A stretch of 64,000 nucleotides of DNA from Trichobilharzia szidati. Its lineage: Eukaryota > Platyhelminthes > Trematoda > Strigeidida > Schistosomatidae. Positions within the stretch are counted from its first letter, which is position 1; each line of letters begins with the position of its first letter. Below the pieces are notes generated by a model. That model did no database searches. It had not been told where the DNA came from and worked only from the letters and a program-made list of their open reading frames with translations. Below, one piece after another: positions 10,471 to 20,652 of this stretch. Made by a program: the position numbers and the translations under genes. The stretch is from positions 149,070,199-149,134,198 of the forward strand of contig OX235279.1 of the NCBI GenBank assembly GCA_944472155.2, in the 5' to 3' direction.

Positions 10471-10929
10471 TAACAACACTAATAATATTTACCAAAAAAA
10501 ACTTATAGTCAGCTACCATCCCCAACTTTCTGGAATACAATTTCAGTATGCAAATGATCCATTTAGTTTAACTAAATATCTACCACTTAAGATTCGAGGT
10601 GAAGACATCCAAGTGATATGTGTATTAATTACATCGGTTTAAATACTACTCGGAGTCTGAAAAAAATCTTCATCTAAAATAGACACCCACAGAGATTCAC
10701 TAATAAGAACATAAAACCGAAACGAAGCATTATTTGTATAAAAAAAAAAACAACTTTACATGACTCTTGATATCTGTATCTTAAGGTAGAGTTATGCAAA
10801 AGACGCAGGTCATAAGAAGACGGGCATACGTTAGACCGACAAAAAGAACCTTCAAGATCTGGATTTTACAGGTGATTTATGTATCATATCTCACAAAGTC
10901 TAAAACTTAGTTGCAAATATTGACACATT

Positions 10930-11480
10930 GATAGAAGAAGCAGCTAAGAAAGAACTTCAATTGAACATAAAGAAGATACAGGAGAGGCAGATACTCAACC
11001 AGTAACGGTGAGTACAAATCACCGCCAGCTGGAGAAATCTGAAGGTGGTCTTGTCTTTCAGTAACATGGATAGGCAGCCACGTTTTGGCTACAGTTGTCA
11101 CAGATGAGGATGTCAAAGCCAATCAGGCGGGATTGGATCAGCAAACTGAGACAGACGTTTATCATTATAAAATCATTGTGGAGATCTATAGCATTCACTT
11201 AGAACAAGAAAAAAGACTCGAATTTTCAACACAAATGTGAAACCAGTACTTCTGTGTATTTCAGAGACCTGGAAGGCATGCCGCCGAAGGCATTTCTAAC
11301 ACACTAGTGCCTTCGCGGATTCAATGATGAAGATCAGAGAGTCAATCGTCAGGGAAGGGTTGGCAACGAGGAACTCTGGCACACAGGGAACAAGTGAACA
11401 ACCTATTATCCAACAAATATTTAGAAGGAGATGTAGGTAGATTTTTAGAGTCAGAATTGTTTCTGAACATTCTGATATAC
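10930..11480 (+). pseudogene. RTE-type LINE C-terminal relic
   Basis: Broken frames give EEAAKKELQLNIKK, RIFNTNVKPVLLCISETWK and EQPIIQQIFRRR. The LINE fragment at 27.4-28.2 kb has EEAAKTGLQVNIDKTEV, RIFNTNVKSVLLYGSETWR and QEPIAQEIFRRKWRWIG in the same order. It is a heavily decayed C-terminal part of the reverse transcriptase polyprotein. Confidence 0.6.
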
Positions 11481-11780
11481 ATTGCAAAGAATTCTTAAAA
11501 GGAAAAGAAAAGTCTAGAATTCAGATATCAGGAGCGAGAATGCAGGTACAAATGATATAACAGCTTATTAAAATTAAGTCGCATATGTGTAATATATCTG
11601 TGAGTAATTAAAAAATCCATAGCGGTTAGGAGGCAGAGAATAAGAAGTCGATATCTCCAACATTGGCTGCTCACTTTTGTGGACCATTTTCTATGTGCAA
11701 CAGGATACACTAACTAACAACTAACAAAATTCAGATTCATACAGAGATATGAATATGAACAAAGCAACAACTACAGTTTT

Positions 11781-11832
11781 AGCAGAATAAAATGGTACCA
11801 TCTTTTATTTCGTTGCCTTTTCGTCAGCTGCT
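11781..11832 (-). ncRNA. Hammerhead ribozyme (PLE family P, left end)
   Basis: Minus strand: AGCAG (11828-11832), CTGACGA (11821-11827), GAAA (11808-11811), a palindromic helix III containing GGTACC, and closing CTGCT (11781-11785) that pairs perfectly with AGCAG. The catalytic boxes are intact. Helix II is weak, and the base before the cleavage point is U. Confidence 0.6.
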
Positions 11833-12174
11833 TACAGGGCAAAGACATTATTAAATGTACCTACAAAAACAATTTTAACATACTTTCACTTATTATCAGC
11901 TTTTCAATAAGCGAAAGAGCTCAATTCTCCTTAAGTTTACTGAAGCCATTTCCATCAAGCGCCTGAAACCTGATTTATGCGTTCAGAAAGAAGCGGCTAT
12001 CAGTCTTTCTTTCCTCTGGTAACTGGATATTTTTCATCCGAATGCGAGATGCTGAAAAGTTTTCATTGTGTACCATTATTATTGTTCGGAATAGTGTTTA
12101 ATAGTGCATATATATGTATATATTATTAGTGTATGCATATATTGAAAGATTGATTTTTCAAAAGAATAGACAGG

Positions 12175-12215
12175 GAACAAAGAGTACTCTTTTCGATAAA
12201 TTCATCATCAGGTTC
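12175..12215 (-). ncRNA. Hammerhead motif (PLE family R, left end)
   Basis: Minus strand: GAAC (12212-12215), CTGATGA (12205-12211), GAAA (12191-12194), a palindromic helix III with AGAG/CTCT, then GTTC (12175-12178) pairing with GAAC. Helix II (TGAATTTATC) is nearly absent. Confidence 0.55.
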
Positions 12216-12317
12216 TACAATTACATATACATTATAATGAATGAATGAATTAGTCTTATGAACGAAATTAATGTTTAAATAACATCAAATCAATAATATT
12301 GATATGATACTTTAATC

Positions 12318-12933
12318 GAAAATGGTTATCCTGACAGATTTATCAAGAAACATATGACAAAGAAAGCCGAAAATGATTACCCACTATCTGTAAACAAGAA
12401 GCCACTATATACGACTGCACTTCATGGGCGATATACCAAGTGAGTTAATTACAAAGAAATTAAGAAAATCAGTTCAAAGAACTTTTAATGCTGGCGAATT
12501 ACACGTAGTATTCTCTACACGACCGATGGTGCTAACTCGACTGAAAGATGAAGTACCTAGACTAGCCACTTCAAATTGTATTTATCAATTCAACTGCGCT
12601 TATGGAGCGAGTTATGCTGGCCGTTGCTCTAGGAACTTGATTTTTCGTGCTCGAGAACATATCTCACTATGGCTAAGTAAAGGTGTAGTTAAAACTATTA
12701 ACAGCTCGATATTAGACCATCTGGTGCAAACCGGTCACAAAGCCAGCGTAGAAGAATCCTTCTTTATAATATACCGGGTGCCTAACAAACTACCAAAATC
12801 GTCGAAGCACCGCTTGCTCCAAACAGCAGAGGCTATTGCAATTCGCCTCAAACAACCAGTGCTCTGTGTCCGAAAGAAACAAGTCCAGCCACTACTACTG
12901 CCCTGGCCCTCAATAGAGACTATAAACTCATGA
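12318..12933 (+). pseudogene. PLE reverse transcriptase C-terminus with GIY-YIG domain
   Basis: The 169-residue frame from 12424 contains KKLRKSVQRTFNAGEL, CIYQFNCAYGASYAGRCSRN, SSILDHLVQTGH and LLQTAEAIAIRLKQP. These match, block for block, the C-terminus of the PLE at 19.1 kb. The first tyrosine motif is kept (IYQF), while YIG is changed to YAG. Upstream in another frame NGYPDRFIKKHM (from about 12320) matches the linker after the RT domain, so a frameshift lies near 12420. The catalytic RT motifs are missing through 5' truncation. The product would be a homing-type nuclease domain only; function is unlikely. Confidence 0.75.
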
Positions 12934-13090
12934 ATTTGTACTATTACATTTCCTAATTTTTCTGACATTCAGTTTATTTTATGTTGTTGCTATTCAGCTG
13001 TAATCTATCAATATTATTGATTTGATGTTATTTAAACATTAATGTCGTTCATAAGACTAATTCATTCATTATAATGTATATATAATTGTA

Positions 13091-13131
13091 GAACCTGATG
13101 ATGAATTTATCGAAAAGAGTACTCTTTGTTC
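13091..13131 (+). ncRNA. Hammerhead motif (PLE family R, right end)
   Basis: GAAC (13091-13094), CTGATGA (13095-13101), GAAA (13112-13115), helix III built from AGAG and CTCT, then GTTC (13128-13131). It is the mirror image of the left-end motif at 12175-12215. Helix II is degenerate in both. Confidence 0.55.
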
Positions 13132-13225
13132 CTTGTCTATTCGATTGATTTTTGTTTAAAATGAACTCTGTGCAAGTATGTTAAAATTGTTTTGTAGGTA
13201 CATTTAATAATGTCTTTGCCCTGTA

Positions 13226-13278
13226 AGCAGCTGATGAAAAGGCAACGAAGTAAAAGATGATAGCATTTTTTTCTGGCT
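13226..13278 (+). ncRNA. Hammerhead motif (PLE family P, right end)
   Basis: AGCAG (13226-13230), CTGATGA (13231-13237), then GAAG (13247-13250) in place of GAAA, and CTGGCT closing with one extra base. The sister copy at 17283-17334 has the intact boxes, so this copy is mutated. Confidence 0.5.
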
Positions 13279-13350
13279 AAAACTGTAGTTGTTGCTTTGT
13301 TCAAATTCATTAAGGGGAATAAATGTATGAAAGATATGAATATGTTTCCT

Positions 13351-14780
13351 GCTTGAGAATAGCACGTTCAATAGCGACCTGCAATTCATACAATAACCAT
13401 CAATAAACAGGACGTGTAAATATTCTATAAGAATGAACAAAACCGGTTTCAAGAGAGGTCTGCTATGAGTACAAAGAATATGTATGCAAACGTATGAAGA
13501 GAGTTAATTGAGGTGCAGAACAGAATATCTGACTAAAACAGTTTACATCAGTCAGTAATTAAACATTTTCTCTGTCCTACTAATGAACTGATATAAACTG
13601 TTTAAGTGGATTCTTTGCTTTCATTGTTTCTGTCGATTGTCTAAGTCATTCTAAAGTCAAAGAATGAAGGTTTGAATTAGCTCTAAAACCGAAATGACTC
13701 GGTCCTCTGGAACCGATAATATTGCTTATATTTCACCTACTTTTCATCAACCTTTCTTTCATAGCTGGTGGGTGACTAGCGATGAACTCCAGGAGGCGAA
13801 CTCCCTCCCCATTTAGGACTTTTTATTTGGCTGTATTTGAATCATAATGAGTAATGGTGTTCTCATTGGAATACGAATCTATTCACTAATCTTTTTCAAA
13901 CGATAAAGCGTGAATTATATATATATATATATTTTTTTTCATTCCTTTTGCGCTCAAAAGAGTAACATAGGCTTTCAAGCTTTGATTTTTCTTTAGTTAT
14001 TCTCGTGAAGCTTTAGCACTGATTTCCTTTCGAAGTTACTACAGAAAAAGACTGCCGACCGAATCCAACGAATAAACTTCAATATCATGAAAGTAAACTA
14101 CTGATTGTCATGTGGATAACTCCCACGCCAATTAGACATGTGTTCATTAATCAATATGCCTTATTTAGAGCAAAAAAGATGAAGTATTGTTGATATTATT
14201 AAATATATGAATTTACGCAACGTTTTTATTATTCACTTAAACAATAAGTTTAAGCGTAGTGAAATTATTAACCGTTTCAATGTTAAGATTATTTAAATGT
14301 TACACACTGTTTTATTCTAAGATTAAATCAACTAGACATAATTAACAACAACTTATGAAGTCGTTAAATATTTAACACAGTCTGTCAACCAGGTTTGCAA
14401 TATGATCAATAAACTAAGTGGTTCTATTATACTGTTTTCCACTGTACTTTGTTTACGGGTAAGCAATTTACTAACTAGTGTAGTGATAAATCCTTTTGGT
14501 ATCATCGCTAAGCTACTGATACAATCACTGAAAATTCACACGAATGTCACTCAACGATGGTGTTTGAAAATTTCCTAATAGATTTTCCCCACGCTAACTG
14601 TTAATTGAGTAGACCTCACACTATAATGCTGGAACCTGTAGTCTAAAAGAAGAGCCACTGAGAGGTATTTAAAATGATATGGTGGAAACTAGTCAAACAC
14701 AAGCATCGGTTGCGTATTTGTCCTTCGGAAATCGAGAAATCTGATTTGTTGATTTTCTGACCAATAGATAGACAGACATT
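13351..14780. other. No gene recognised
   Basis: AT-rich non-coding sequence with a short (AT)n run at about 13914-13935. No protein, tRNA-like or ribozyme signal was seen. Confidence 0.5.
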
Positions 14781-14947
14781 TTTGATCGCACACTAGCCAG
14801 TAACTAGTGTAATGTGTCTAGTCCTATCTTCGATGCAGACTGAATTCTATCAGTCATGCTTGCAGTGTGACCACCATGCTAGGTGGCTCGCCATTACGGT
14901 GCACTATGAATTGTTGGTATTAGGTGGTTGGAGGTAATCGGCAGGAA

Positions 14948-14992
14948 GCCTTGAACCTAGCTTTCGTGCTAGTTGGCCCTCATCAGCAAGAC
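14948..14992 (-). ncRNA. Hammerhead motif, SINE B
   Basis: Minus strand: GTCTTG (14987-14992), CTGATGA (14980-14986), GAAA (14962-14965), then CAAGGC (14948-14953) forming helix I with one wobble. Helix II (GGGC/GCAC) has a mismatch and the triplet ends in U, so it is likely weaker than its partner at 15166. Confidence 0.6.
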
Positions 14993-15165
14993 GTATCTGC
15001 GACCTTGAAGGAACTGATGTTCCTTCTCAGATTCGAACCCGCGTCACTCAGTGCTATAGCCAGAAACGTTACCATTGAGCTATTCAGGCTCGCGACTGAC
15101 CTCCTGTAGGACTGTATTGGATATTTTTGATTGAACACTAGTCAGTAACTAGTGTAATCAGATAC

Positions 15166-15210
15166 GCCTTGCTGATGAGTGCCGACTAGCACGAAACCTA
15201 GGTCTAAGGC
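15166..15210 (+). ncRNA. Canonical hammerhead ribozyme, SINE B
   Basis: Helix I GCCTTG (15166-15171) pairs with TAAGGC (15205-15210), ending in one G-U. The core is CTGATGA (15172-15178). Helix II GTGC/GCAC (15179-15182 with 15189-15192) is perfect. GAAA is at 15193-15196. Helix III is ACC/GGT with a tiny loop, followed by triplet GTC (15202-15204). All invariant residues are present; predicted cleavage is after 15204. Confidence 0.85.
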
Positions 15211-15949
15211 TTCTTCCCGATTACCTTCAACCACCCCATACCAACAGATAGATAGACAGTCAGTCTTTGTATAATTCAAGTTCTGATTGAGAGACCATGA
15301 GGTTAATCTATGGCTGCCCATAGCAGTGACACAAATGTAAATCACCGTGGTAACGTAGGTTTCTTCGCGGAGTGATGCTGGTAAAATCTGATCATGAATG
15401 CCAACAATCATAGAAGCTTATGTGTCAAGTAGAAATCACTGTAGACTGAAATAAAAGACCGAACATTTTGTATGAAGTGTTTAGACAGTTGGTTGTTTAT
15501 TACATTCTTTTTAGTTACGCACAAACGCTAAAATAAATGTGTCTGATTTTTGGTTCACTGATAATCCAGTGTCTGAATGAATTAGCAATATGTCTCATGC
15601 CATTTAGTGTACTCTAGATAATATCAATGACATACATTTAAACAAAATTGATTTTCCCATCAGTCAAAGAAGCATTCATGCTTATTTTCAACTTTGTTTA
15701 TAATACATAAAATTAGTTTGGCTTTTACTTAACGCTTTTCATGTGTATTTTGTTAAGTGGAAGAATTGTACGTAATATTTCTACTTGTGTTTACAAAATG
15801 CATAAGATAAATTTTCTGAAGTATACAATTTTAGAAGAGTATGAATAGTTGGTAATTATGTAATAGCTGGCCTGTGTAAATTGCTGATCGCGAATTAATT
15901 TGGAAATTGTAAATTTGATTTAACGTATTGCCAGGCCAGTTCACTTAAG

Positions 15950-16140
15950 TAGCTTGTCAGTGCACTCAGCTGGTTTCAGCAAATTTGGTTCACTGGGCTG
16001 AGTAAAGTCCTTCTCCCCAAACGAACAAAATTGTGGTACGGTATTATTTAAATCACTTCTGTCTGGCCAGCAAGCACTCCTGGTTGATGCGAGTGGTATC
16101 TAACTACTCAATATCAGTCAGTAGTATATGCCGTCTTGCA
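15950..16140. repeat. Dispersed repeat (family C, copy 2)
   Basis: Diverged match to 7556-7770 (GGTATTATTTAAATCACTTC and a GGCCAGCAAGCACTCCTGGTT-like block, 20 bases or fewer conserved in each). The family is not recognised. Confidence 0.4.
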
Positions 16141-16151
16141 ATGAATAGTAC

Positions 16152-16487
16152 TGTGGTGAGAGCTGTCTACTAGCCAAATTGGTAGACAGTAATTTACGTC
16201 AATGTTTACGTTCTCAAGATTTGTCATGAGAAAATATGAACAAAGACGGATTCAAAACCGACCACAGCAGACTTTGCTTAGGCGGATACAATTAACATAT
16301 AGATGATCTGACATTCAAGAAACAGTCACAAAGAGATGACAGATTAACTTTAAGTGAGAAACAACCATTCAGAAGACTGTATTTTTTTGCTTAAATAATC
16401 TTTAATAATGTACATGAAAATATATAAATATGCTTTGATTTCCTTAATAAACGATCTGTTGCCTGGCCCTTGTCTTCTGTTGTTACA
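16152..16487 (+). mobile_element. Solo LTR
   Basis: A 336-bp block starts TGTGGTGAGAGC and ends TTGTTACA. It is flanked by the 4-bp duplication GTAC (16148-16151 and 16488-16491). An inverted copy of the same block, with its own 4-bp duplication AAAC, lies at 46262-46564. TG...CA ends, an AATAAA-like signal near the 3' end and short target duplications identify a solo long terminal repeat of a gypsy-type element left by LTR-LTR recombination. Its length is close to that reported for Boudicca LTRs, but identity was not tested. Confidence 0.8.
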
Positions 16488-16794
16488 GTACAAGTGATAA
16501 GTTATTTGAACGACTGGTTCAGAAATGGAACAATCGAAATTAACTCTGTGGTCATTATGATTAGTCCTGGGGTTGATAAATAACTAATCAGTTTCACCTT
16601 TTGTGATTGCCCACTATCTCAAGAAAGTGCCACTTACTACCTTTTGATGTATTCCGATTTTCGAGACGTGGTTACATGTCTTTTATTTGTCTTTTGTCTC
16701 TGTGTGTCTTCTGGATTAATTATCTAAGTTAGTTAAGTCCCTTACGAAATTGTGGAACTTCTGCGACTGACAATCGTACTCGTGCATATGTTAT

Positions 16795-17395
16795 AGTAAC
16801 TATACTAACTGGTGAGTTTCCGGACAATCTACAAGTAACATGTACATCTGAACATGTACCAAAAAGCTTACGTCTAAAGGGAACAAACAGTGCCATCGCC
16901 AGGCATCTTCTTGACACGGGTCATGAAGTGGACGTCGAAAAGTCGTTCAAAATTATCAATAAGCAAAAGAGCTCAATTCTCCTTAAGTTTGCTGAAGCCA
17001 TTTGCATCAAGCGCCTGAAACCTGATTTATGCGTTCAGAAAGAATTGGTTATCAGTCTTTCTTTCCTCTGGTAACTGGATATTTTTCATCCGAATGCGAG
17101 ATACTGAAAAGTTTTCATTGTGTATGATTATTATTGTTCGGAATTGTGTTTAATATTGCATATATATATATATATTATTAGTGTATGCGTATATTGATCG
17201 ACTGATTTTTGTTTAAAATGAACTCTGTGCAAGTATGTTAAATTGTTTTCGTAGATACATTTAATAATGTCTTTGCCCTGTAAGCAGCTGACGAAAAGGC
17301 GACGAAATAAAAGATGGTACCATTTTTTTCTGCTAAAACTGTAGTTGTTGCTTTGTTCAAATTCATTAAGGGGAATAAATGTATGAAATGAGTAA
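16795..17395 (+). mobile_element. PLE family P fragment: GIY-YIG tail plus terminal repeat
   Basis: The coding part (to 17075) reads SEHVPKSLRLKG, AIARHLLDTGHEVDVEKSF and AEAICIKRLKPDLCVQKEL, ending in a stop. This corresponds to the end of the GIY-YIG region of the PLE at 19.1 kb. The terminal repeat follows (about 17080-17395) with a hammerhead. It is uninterrupted here, which makes it the reference for the broken copy at 11.7-13.4 kb. Confidence 0.7.
17283..17334 (+). ncRNA. Hammerhead ribozyme (PLE family P)
   Basis: AGCAG (17283-17287), CTGACGA (17288-17294), GAAA (17304-17307), a palindromic helix III (AGATGGTACCATTTT), and CTGCT (17330-17334) pairing perfectly with AGCAG. Helix II (AAAGGCGAC) has little pairing, and the nucleotide before cleavage is U. 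Confidence 0.6.
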
Positions 17396-17399
17396 CTAT

Positions 17400-18676
17400 A
17401 ACGAATGTCTGATATGAATATTTGAAACCATTTTGCAACTGCCACTACAGCTGGATAACCAATATCCAGGTAAGCTAAACACCTGTTGACTTCTTCCCTT
17501 GGTTACTGAGGAATTCATCAACAGTATCACATCAAGCAACGAAATACCATCGTTTTATTTCCATACGAAATTATTTAAATGCATCCATGAGAAATAATCT
17601 GCTCTTCAATAATAACAAAACTTTACACATTATGATGTAAAGTAATTAACAGTAAAAACAGCTTTTCAATTAACTTTCAAACCACTGCATGGTATCAGTA
17701 GAAACGTGTACAGAAAGGATTACGTGTAGTTGAGCAATTCATCAATCCTAAGTTTATCCAAAACAATGTCCTGCTGATTGCACTGCATGCCTCTACTTGA
17801 ATTTATGCATAAGCTATGCAAATCAAATTTTCTGGTTTAAAAAACATATATAATTCAGTCAACAGTAGAGTGCGTTCAGCAACCAGTTTAGTCACACAAA
17901 CACAAGCACGTAGTATTTATTTTAGTTTGCATCAGTTTATCTAAAGTGCTGATGAGTATTTTAGCTCACTCCTCAGTTGCTATGCCTCCCGTTTGATTGA
18001 ACACAATTAGAAGTTAAAACAATAACTGGTAGGGGGAGAGACAACAGTAACAAACGTTTCCTCTGTTGGAATGATATGCACTGGTTAAATATTAACTAAC
18101 TGAATTAAAAAGTAAATGGAACGTTGATTAACTGACTGATGATGGCACACAGAATAAGTTTTCTGGTCGCAACACTACTTCTTCCTTTAAGAAAGGCTTC
18201 AGGTATTCAACATATACGTAGGATATTCTAATATCTATGTTCACATGTGAACTCCAAGTAAGATAGAATCATCCTGTTGTACTGTAATTTTCTTTGTTGG
18301 TGAAGCTGTCTTCCATTATTCAAATGTTTCAAATCTTTGGACTAAGTTATGTTTGTTAACTCAGGGATTCCATTTTATGAGTGTGTTACAGTTGACGTAG
18401 TACTTTTAAGATCATTCTCACTATGGTCTCTAACAGTAATGTATCAGTGATTCAGCACTGAATTTTTAAGGTTATTTGATATCATTCCATTCATTACCAG
18501 CGGCTCACTGGATTTCAGGTAGCGTGTCTCGGGGTTCCGATCTCACTGCAGCTAATTCAGCTAGTCCATGGAGTAGTACAGATAGTTGTCAAACAATAAG
18601 CGGCACAGCTGATATCCTGGGGCATGAGAAGTTTGTTCCGGATGATTAAATTCTCAAACATTAAATATTGCCATAG
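17400..18676. other. No gene recognised
   Basis: Non-coding, AT-rich. No protein block, tRNA-like head or hammerhead is recognisable. The CTGATGAG at about 17950 has no partner boxes. Confidence 0.45.
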
Positions 18677-18696
18677 TAAAATTTAGAACAAAACAT

Positions 18697-18740
18697 TTAA
18701 GCGAATAATATTGTTTTCAATTAGATCTCATCAGGCTTAA
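18697..18740 (-). ncRNA. Hammerhead ribozyme (PLE 1, left end)
   Basis: Minus strand: TTAAGC (18735-18740), CTGATGA (18728-18734), short helix II GAT/ATT, GAAA, helix III with one mutation relative to the right end (ATTATT for ATTGTT), then TTC and GCTTAA (18697-18702). Helix I is a perfect 6 bp. Confidence 0.75.
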
Positions 18741-19132
18741 CTCTAATATATATAAGTTTACAAATAAAAATTCAAATATAAACCAATCATGGTGTTTTGT
18801 CTATGGGATAATACGATGGTGAATATAAATTGTGCAATTAGTCATAATAGTAGTAATAATACTAGTAATAGTAATAATAAAAATGGTCATATCAATAATA
18901 AGGATGAAAAAGTGAGGCGATCTGTGATAACACGAATAATGAAAAAACAGCATGACTAAACAAACAAATGTTCAGGTAGACGTAGTAATCGATAAAGGCT
19001 GAGAAAAACAAATGAACCGACTAAGTAATGTTAGATTGTAAGGGAAGGAAATGAAACACCTTCCGAGACTAATGTGAGGTATTAACGCATGTTATCCATG
19101 GATGTTCATCACTACTCACTAATGTACCGCTT

Positions 19133-20275
19133 ATGGAAACAGTAGATTATATTTGTCAAGAAATCACCGAAAGGCAATTAGACTTAGGAATCCCCTTGTG
19201 TAGCCTCAAAGAATTACTTCTTAAATGCACAATGAATGTTCACTTTGTCATCAATAATTCATACTATCGACAAGTAGATGGAATAGCTATGGGTTCACCA
19301 TTAGGCCCAATGTTAGCTGACTTCTTTCTCGCAAAACTTGAAAACGGGAAATTGAAGGACATCATCAAGCAGTTTGATATGTATTACCGATATGTCGATG
19401 ATACACTTATCTTAGCTGATGGGAATGTTAACATAGACGAATTGTTGCTGAAATTCAACATCATCCACCCTTCGCTTACCTTTACTTGTGAAGAGGAGCA
19501 GGAGAATAAAATACATTTCCTGGATTTCTTGCTAAGTAGGAGAGAAGATGGGTCACTTGGGAGAAGCGTGTATAGAAAAAGCACATTCACGGAGCAATAC
19601 ACACACTTCCTCAGTTACGTGCCCATTAAATATAAAAGGAATGTTGTAAAATGTCTTGCGAGCAGAGCAAGAAAGATATGTACGGATGACCTCTTACAAA
19701 AGGAATTTGGATATATTCACGATTCCTTGATGGAGATGGGCTATCCGAGTAGTTTCATAAAGAAACATATGAAAATATCGGAGAAAAAACCGGAGACTCT
19801 GACTGCACATAAGAAACCTCTATTTATTAAGTTACAATTTAATGGTGACTTATCATGTGAGACTTTGTTTCAAAGACTTTCAAGGAGTATACGAAAAACA
19901 TTTTATGCAGCACACCTATGCTTGTCATTCTCTAGCCGACGAATGATTGGGATGCAAACGAAGGATAAGCTTGATAGTTTTGCCACATCTATGTGCATTT
20001 ATCAATTCAACTGCACCTGCGGTGACAGTTATATTGGGCGTACTACTCGACAGCGTAACCAGCGTGTTAGTGAACATTTCCCATCGTGGTTTGGCAAACG
20101 GCAGACAAAAACAATCCGTAGCTCAATCTTGTCACACTTAATTGATAGTGGTCATGTAATCGAGAAAACGAGAGCCTTCAAATTAATTCATCGTATCCCA
20201 CCGAATCTTTCCAATAGACTTCGTATTCGTCTACTGCACACAGCTGAGGCAGGTGATAGGCATTCGAACTATTAA
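19133..20275 (+). CDS. Penelope-like reverse transcriptase with GIY-YIG endonuclease (5'-truncated)
   Basis: A 380-residue frame. RT motifs: GIAMGSPLGPMLADFFL near residues 51-67 and RYVDD near 86-90 (the catalytic YxDD box). C-terminal GIY-YIG nuclease: CIYQFNCTCGDSYIG, with YIG at about residue 300, then an RxxRVSEH block. PLE proteins reverse-transcribe their own RNA and nick target DNA with the GIY-YIG domain. The usual N-terminal third, including RT motifs before the MGSPLG box, is missing, so this copy is 5'-truncated. The frame ends AEAGDRHSNY, but a neighbouring frame continues GIRTIKPKLCIQKSS to about 20330, so a frameshift near 20250 cuts off the true C-terminus. It is unlikely to be active. 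It lies between the inverted ribozyme ends. Confidence 0.85.
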   Translation: METVDYICQEITERQLDLGIPLCSLKELLLKCTMNVHFVINNSYYRQVDGIAMGSPLGPMLADFFLAKLENGKLKDIIKQFDMYYRYVDDTLILADGNVNIDELLLKFNIIHPSLTFTCEEEQENKIHFLDFLLSRREDGSLGRSVYRKSTFTEQYTHFLSYVPIKYKRNVVKCLASRARKICTDDLLQKEFGYIHDSLMEMGYPSSFIKKHMKISEKKPETLTAHKKPLFIKLQFNGDLSCETLFQRLSRSIRKTFYAAHLCLSFSSRRMIGMQTKDKLDSFATSMCIYQFNCTCGDSYIGRTTRQRNQRVSEHFPSWFGKRQTKTIRSSILSHLIDSGHVIEKTRAFKLIHRIPPNLSNRLRIRLLHTAEAGDRHSNY

Positions 20276-20652
20276 ACCTAAACTATGTATTCAAAAAAGT
20301 TCGTACAGCCATTATCCCTCCCTTGACCTATTAAGACAACCAACTAATGGCTTCAGCACCACCCTTTGTTTATATTTTCAACCCCTCTCTTATCTTCCCT
20401 TAATCTTATCTTCATTATAAACGTGTTTCATTTCCTTCCCTTACAATCTAACATTACTTAGTCGGTTCATTTGTTTTTCTCAGCCTTTATCGATTACTAT
20501 CTACCTGAACATTTGTTTGTTTAGTCATGCTGTTTTTTCATTATTCGTGTTATCACAGATCGCCTCACTTTTTCATCCTTATTATTGATATGACCATTTT
20601 TATTATTACTATTACTAGTATTATTACTACTATTATGACTAATTGCACAATT

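Larger units (their letters stand above)
12160..13140 (+). mobile_element. Nested PLE (family R) with inverted ribozyme ends
   Basis: About 145 bp at 12160-12305 is the reverse complement of 13005-13140. Both ends contain a hammerhead core, and the coding relic lies between them on the + strand. Inverted terminal repeats with hammerheads are typical of Penelope-like elements. The element is 5'-truncated, since only the last part of the protein is present. Confidence 0.75.
11740..13350. mobile_element. PLE family P remnant, interrupted by another PLE
   Basis: Inverted terminal repeats with hammerheads (minus at 11740-11885, plus at about 13140-13350) bracket a short coding relic at 11890-12050, which reads SSILLKF, then AICIKRLKPDLCVQKE-like residues in the parallel copy at 17.0 kb. 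That copy is uninterrupted between its coding end and terminal repeat. Here a second PLE sits at about 12160-13140. The target motif GATTGATTTTT flanks the insert on both sides, giving an apparent 11-bp target duplication. Confidence 0.75.
14785..15245. repeat. SINE family B, inverted pair with ribozymes (locus 1)
   Basis: The minus-strand part has a tRNA-like head (A box AATAGCTCAATGGTAAC, B box GGGTTCGAATCTG) followed by a hammerhead at 14948-14992. About 175 bp to the right an oppositely oriented ribozyme module (15166-15210) carries no tRNA head. A near-identical 24-bp stretch around CAGTAACTAGTGTAAT occurs at about 14791-14814 and 15134-15157. The sequence differs from SINE A and Smα outside the ribozyme, so this is treated as a separate family. 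Confidence 0.65.

Noticed and set aside
17945..17985. A hammerhead at CTGATGAG
   Set aside because: No GAAA box and no pairing helices at the right distance.
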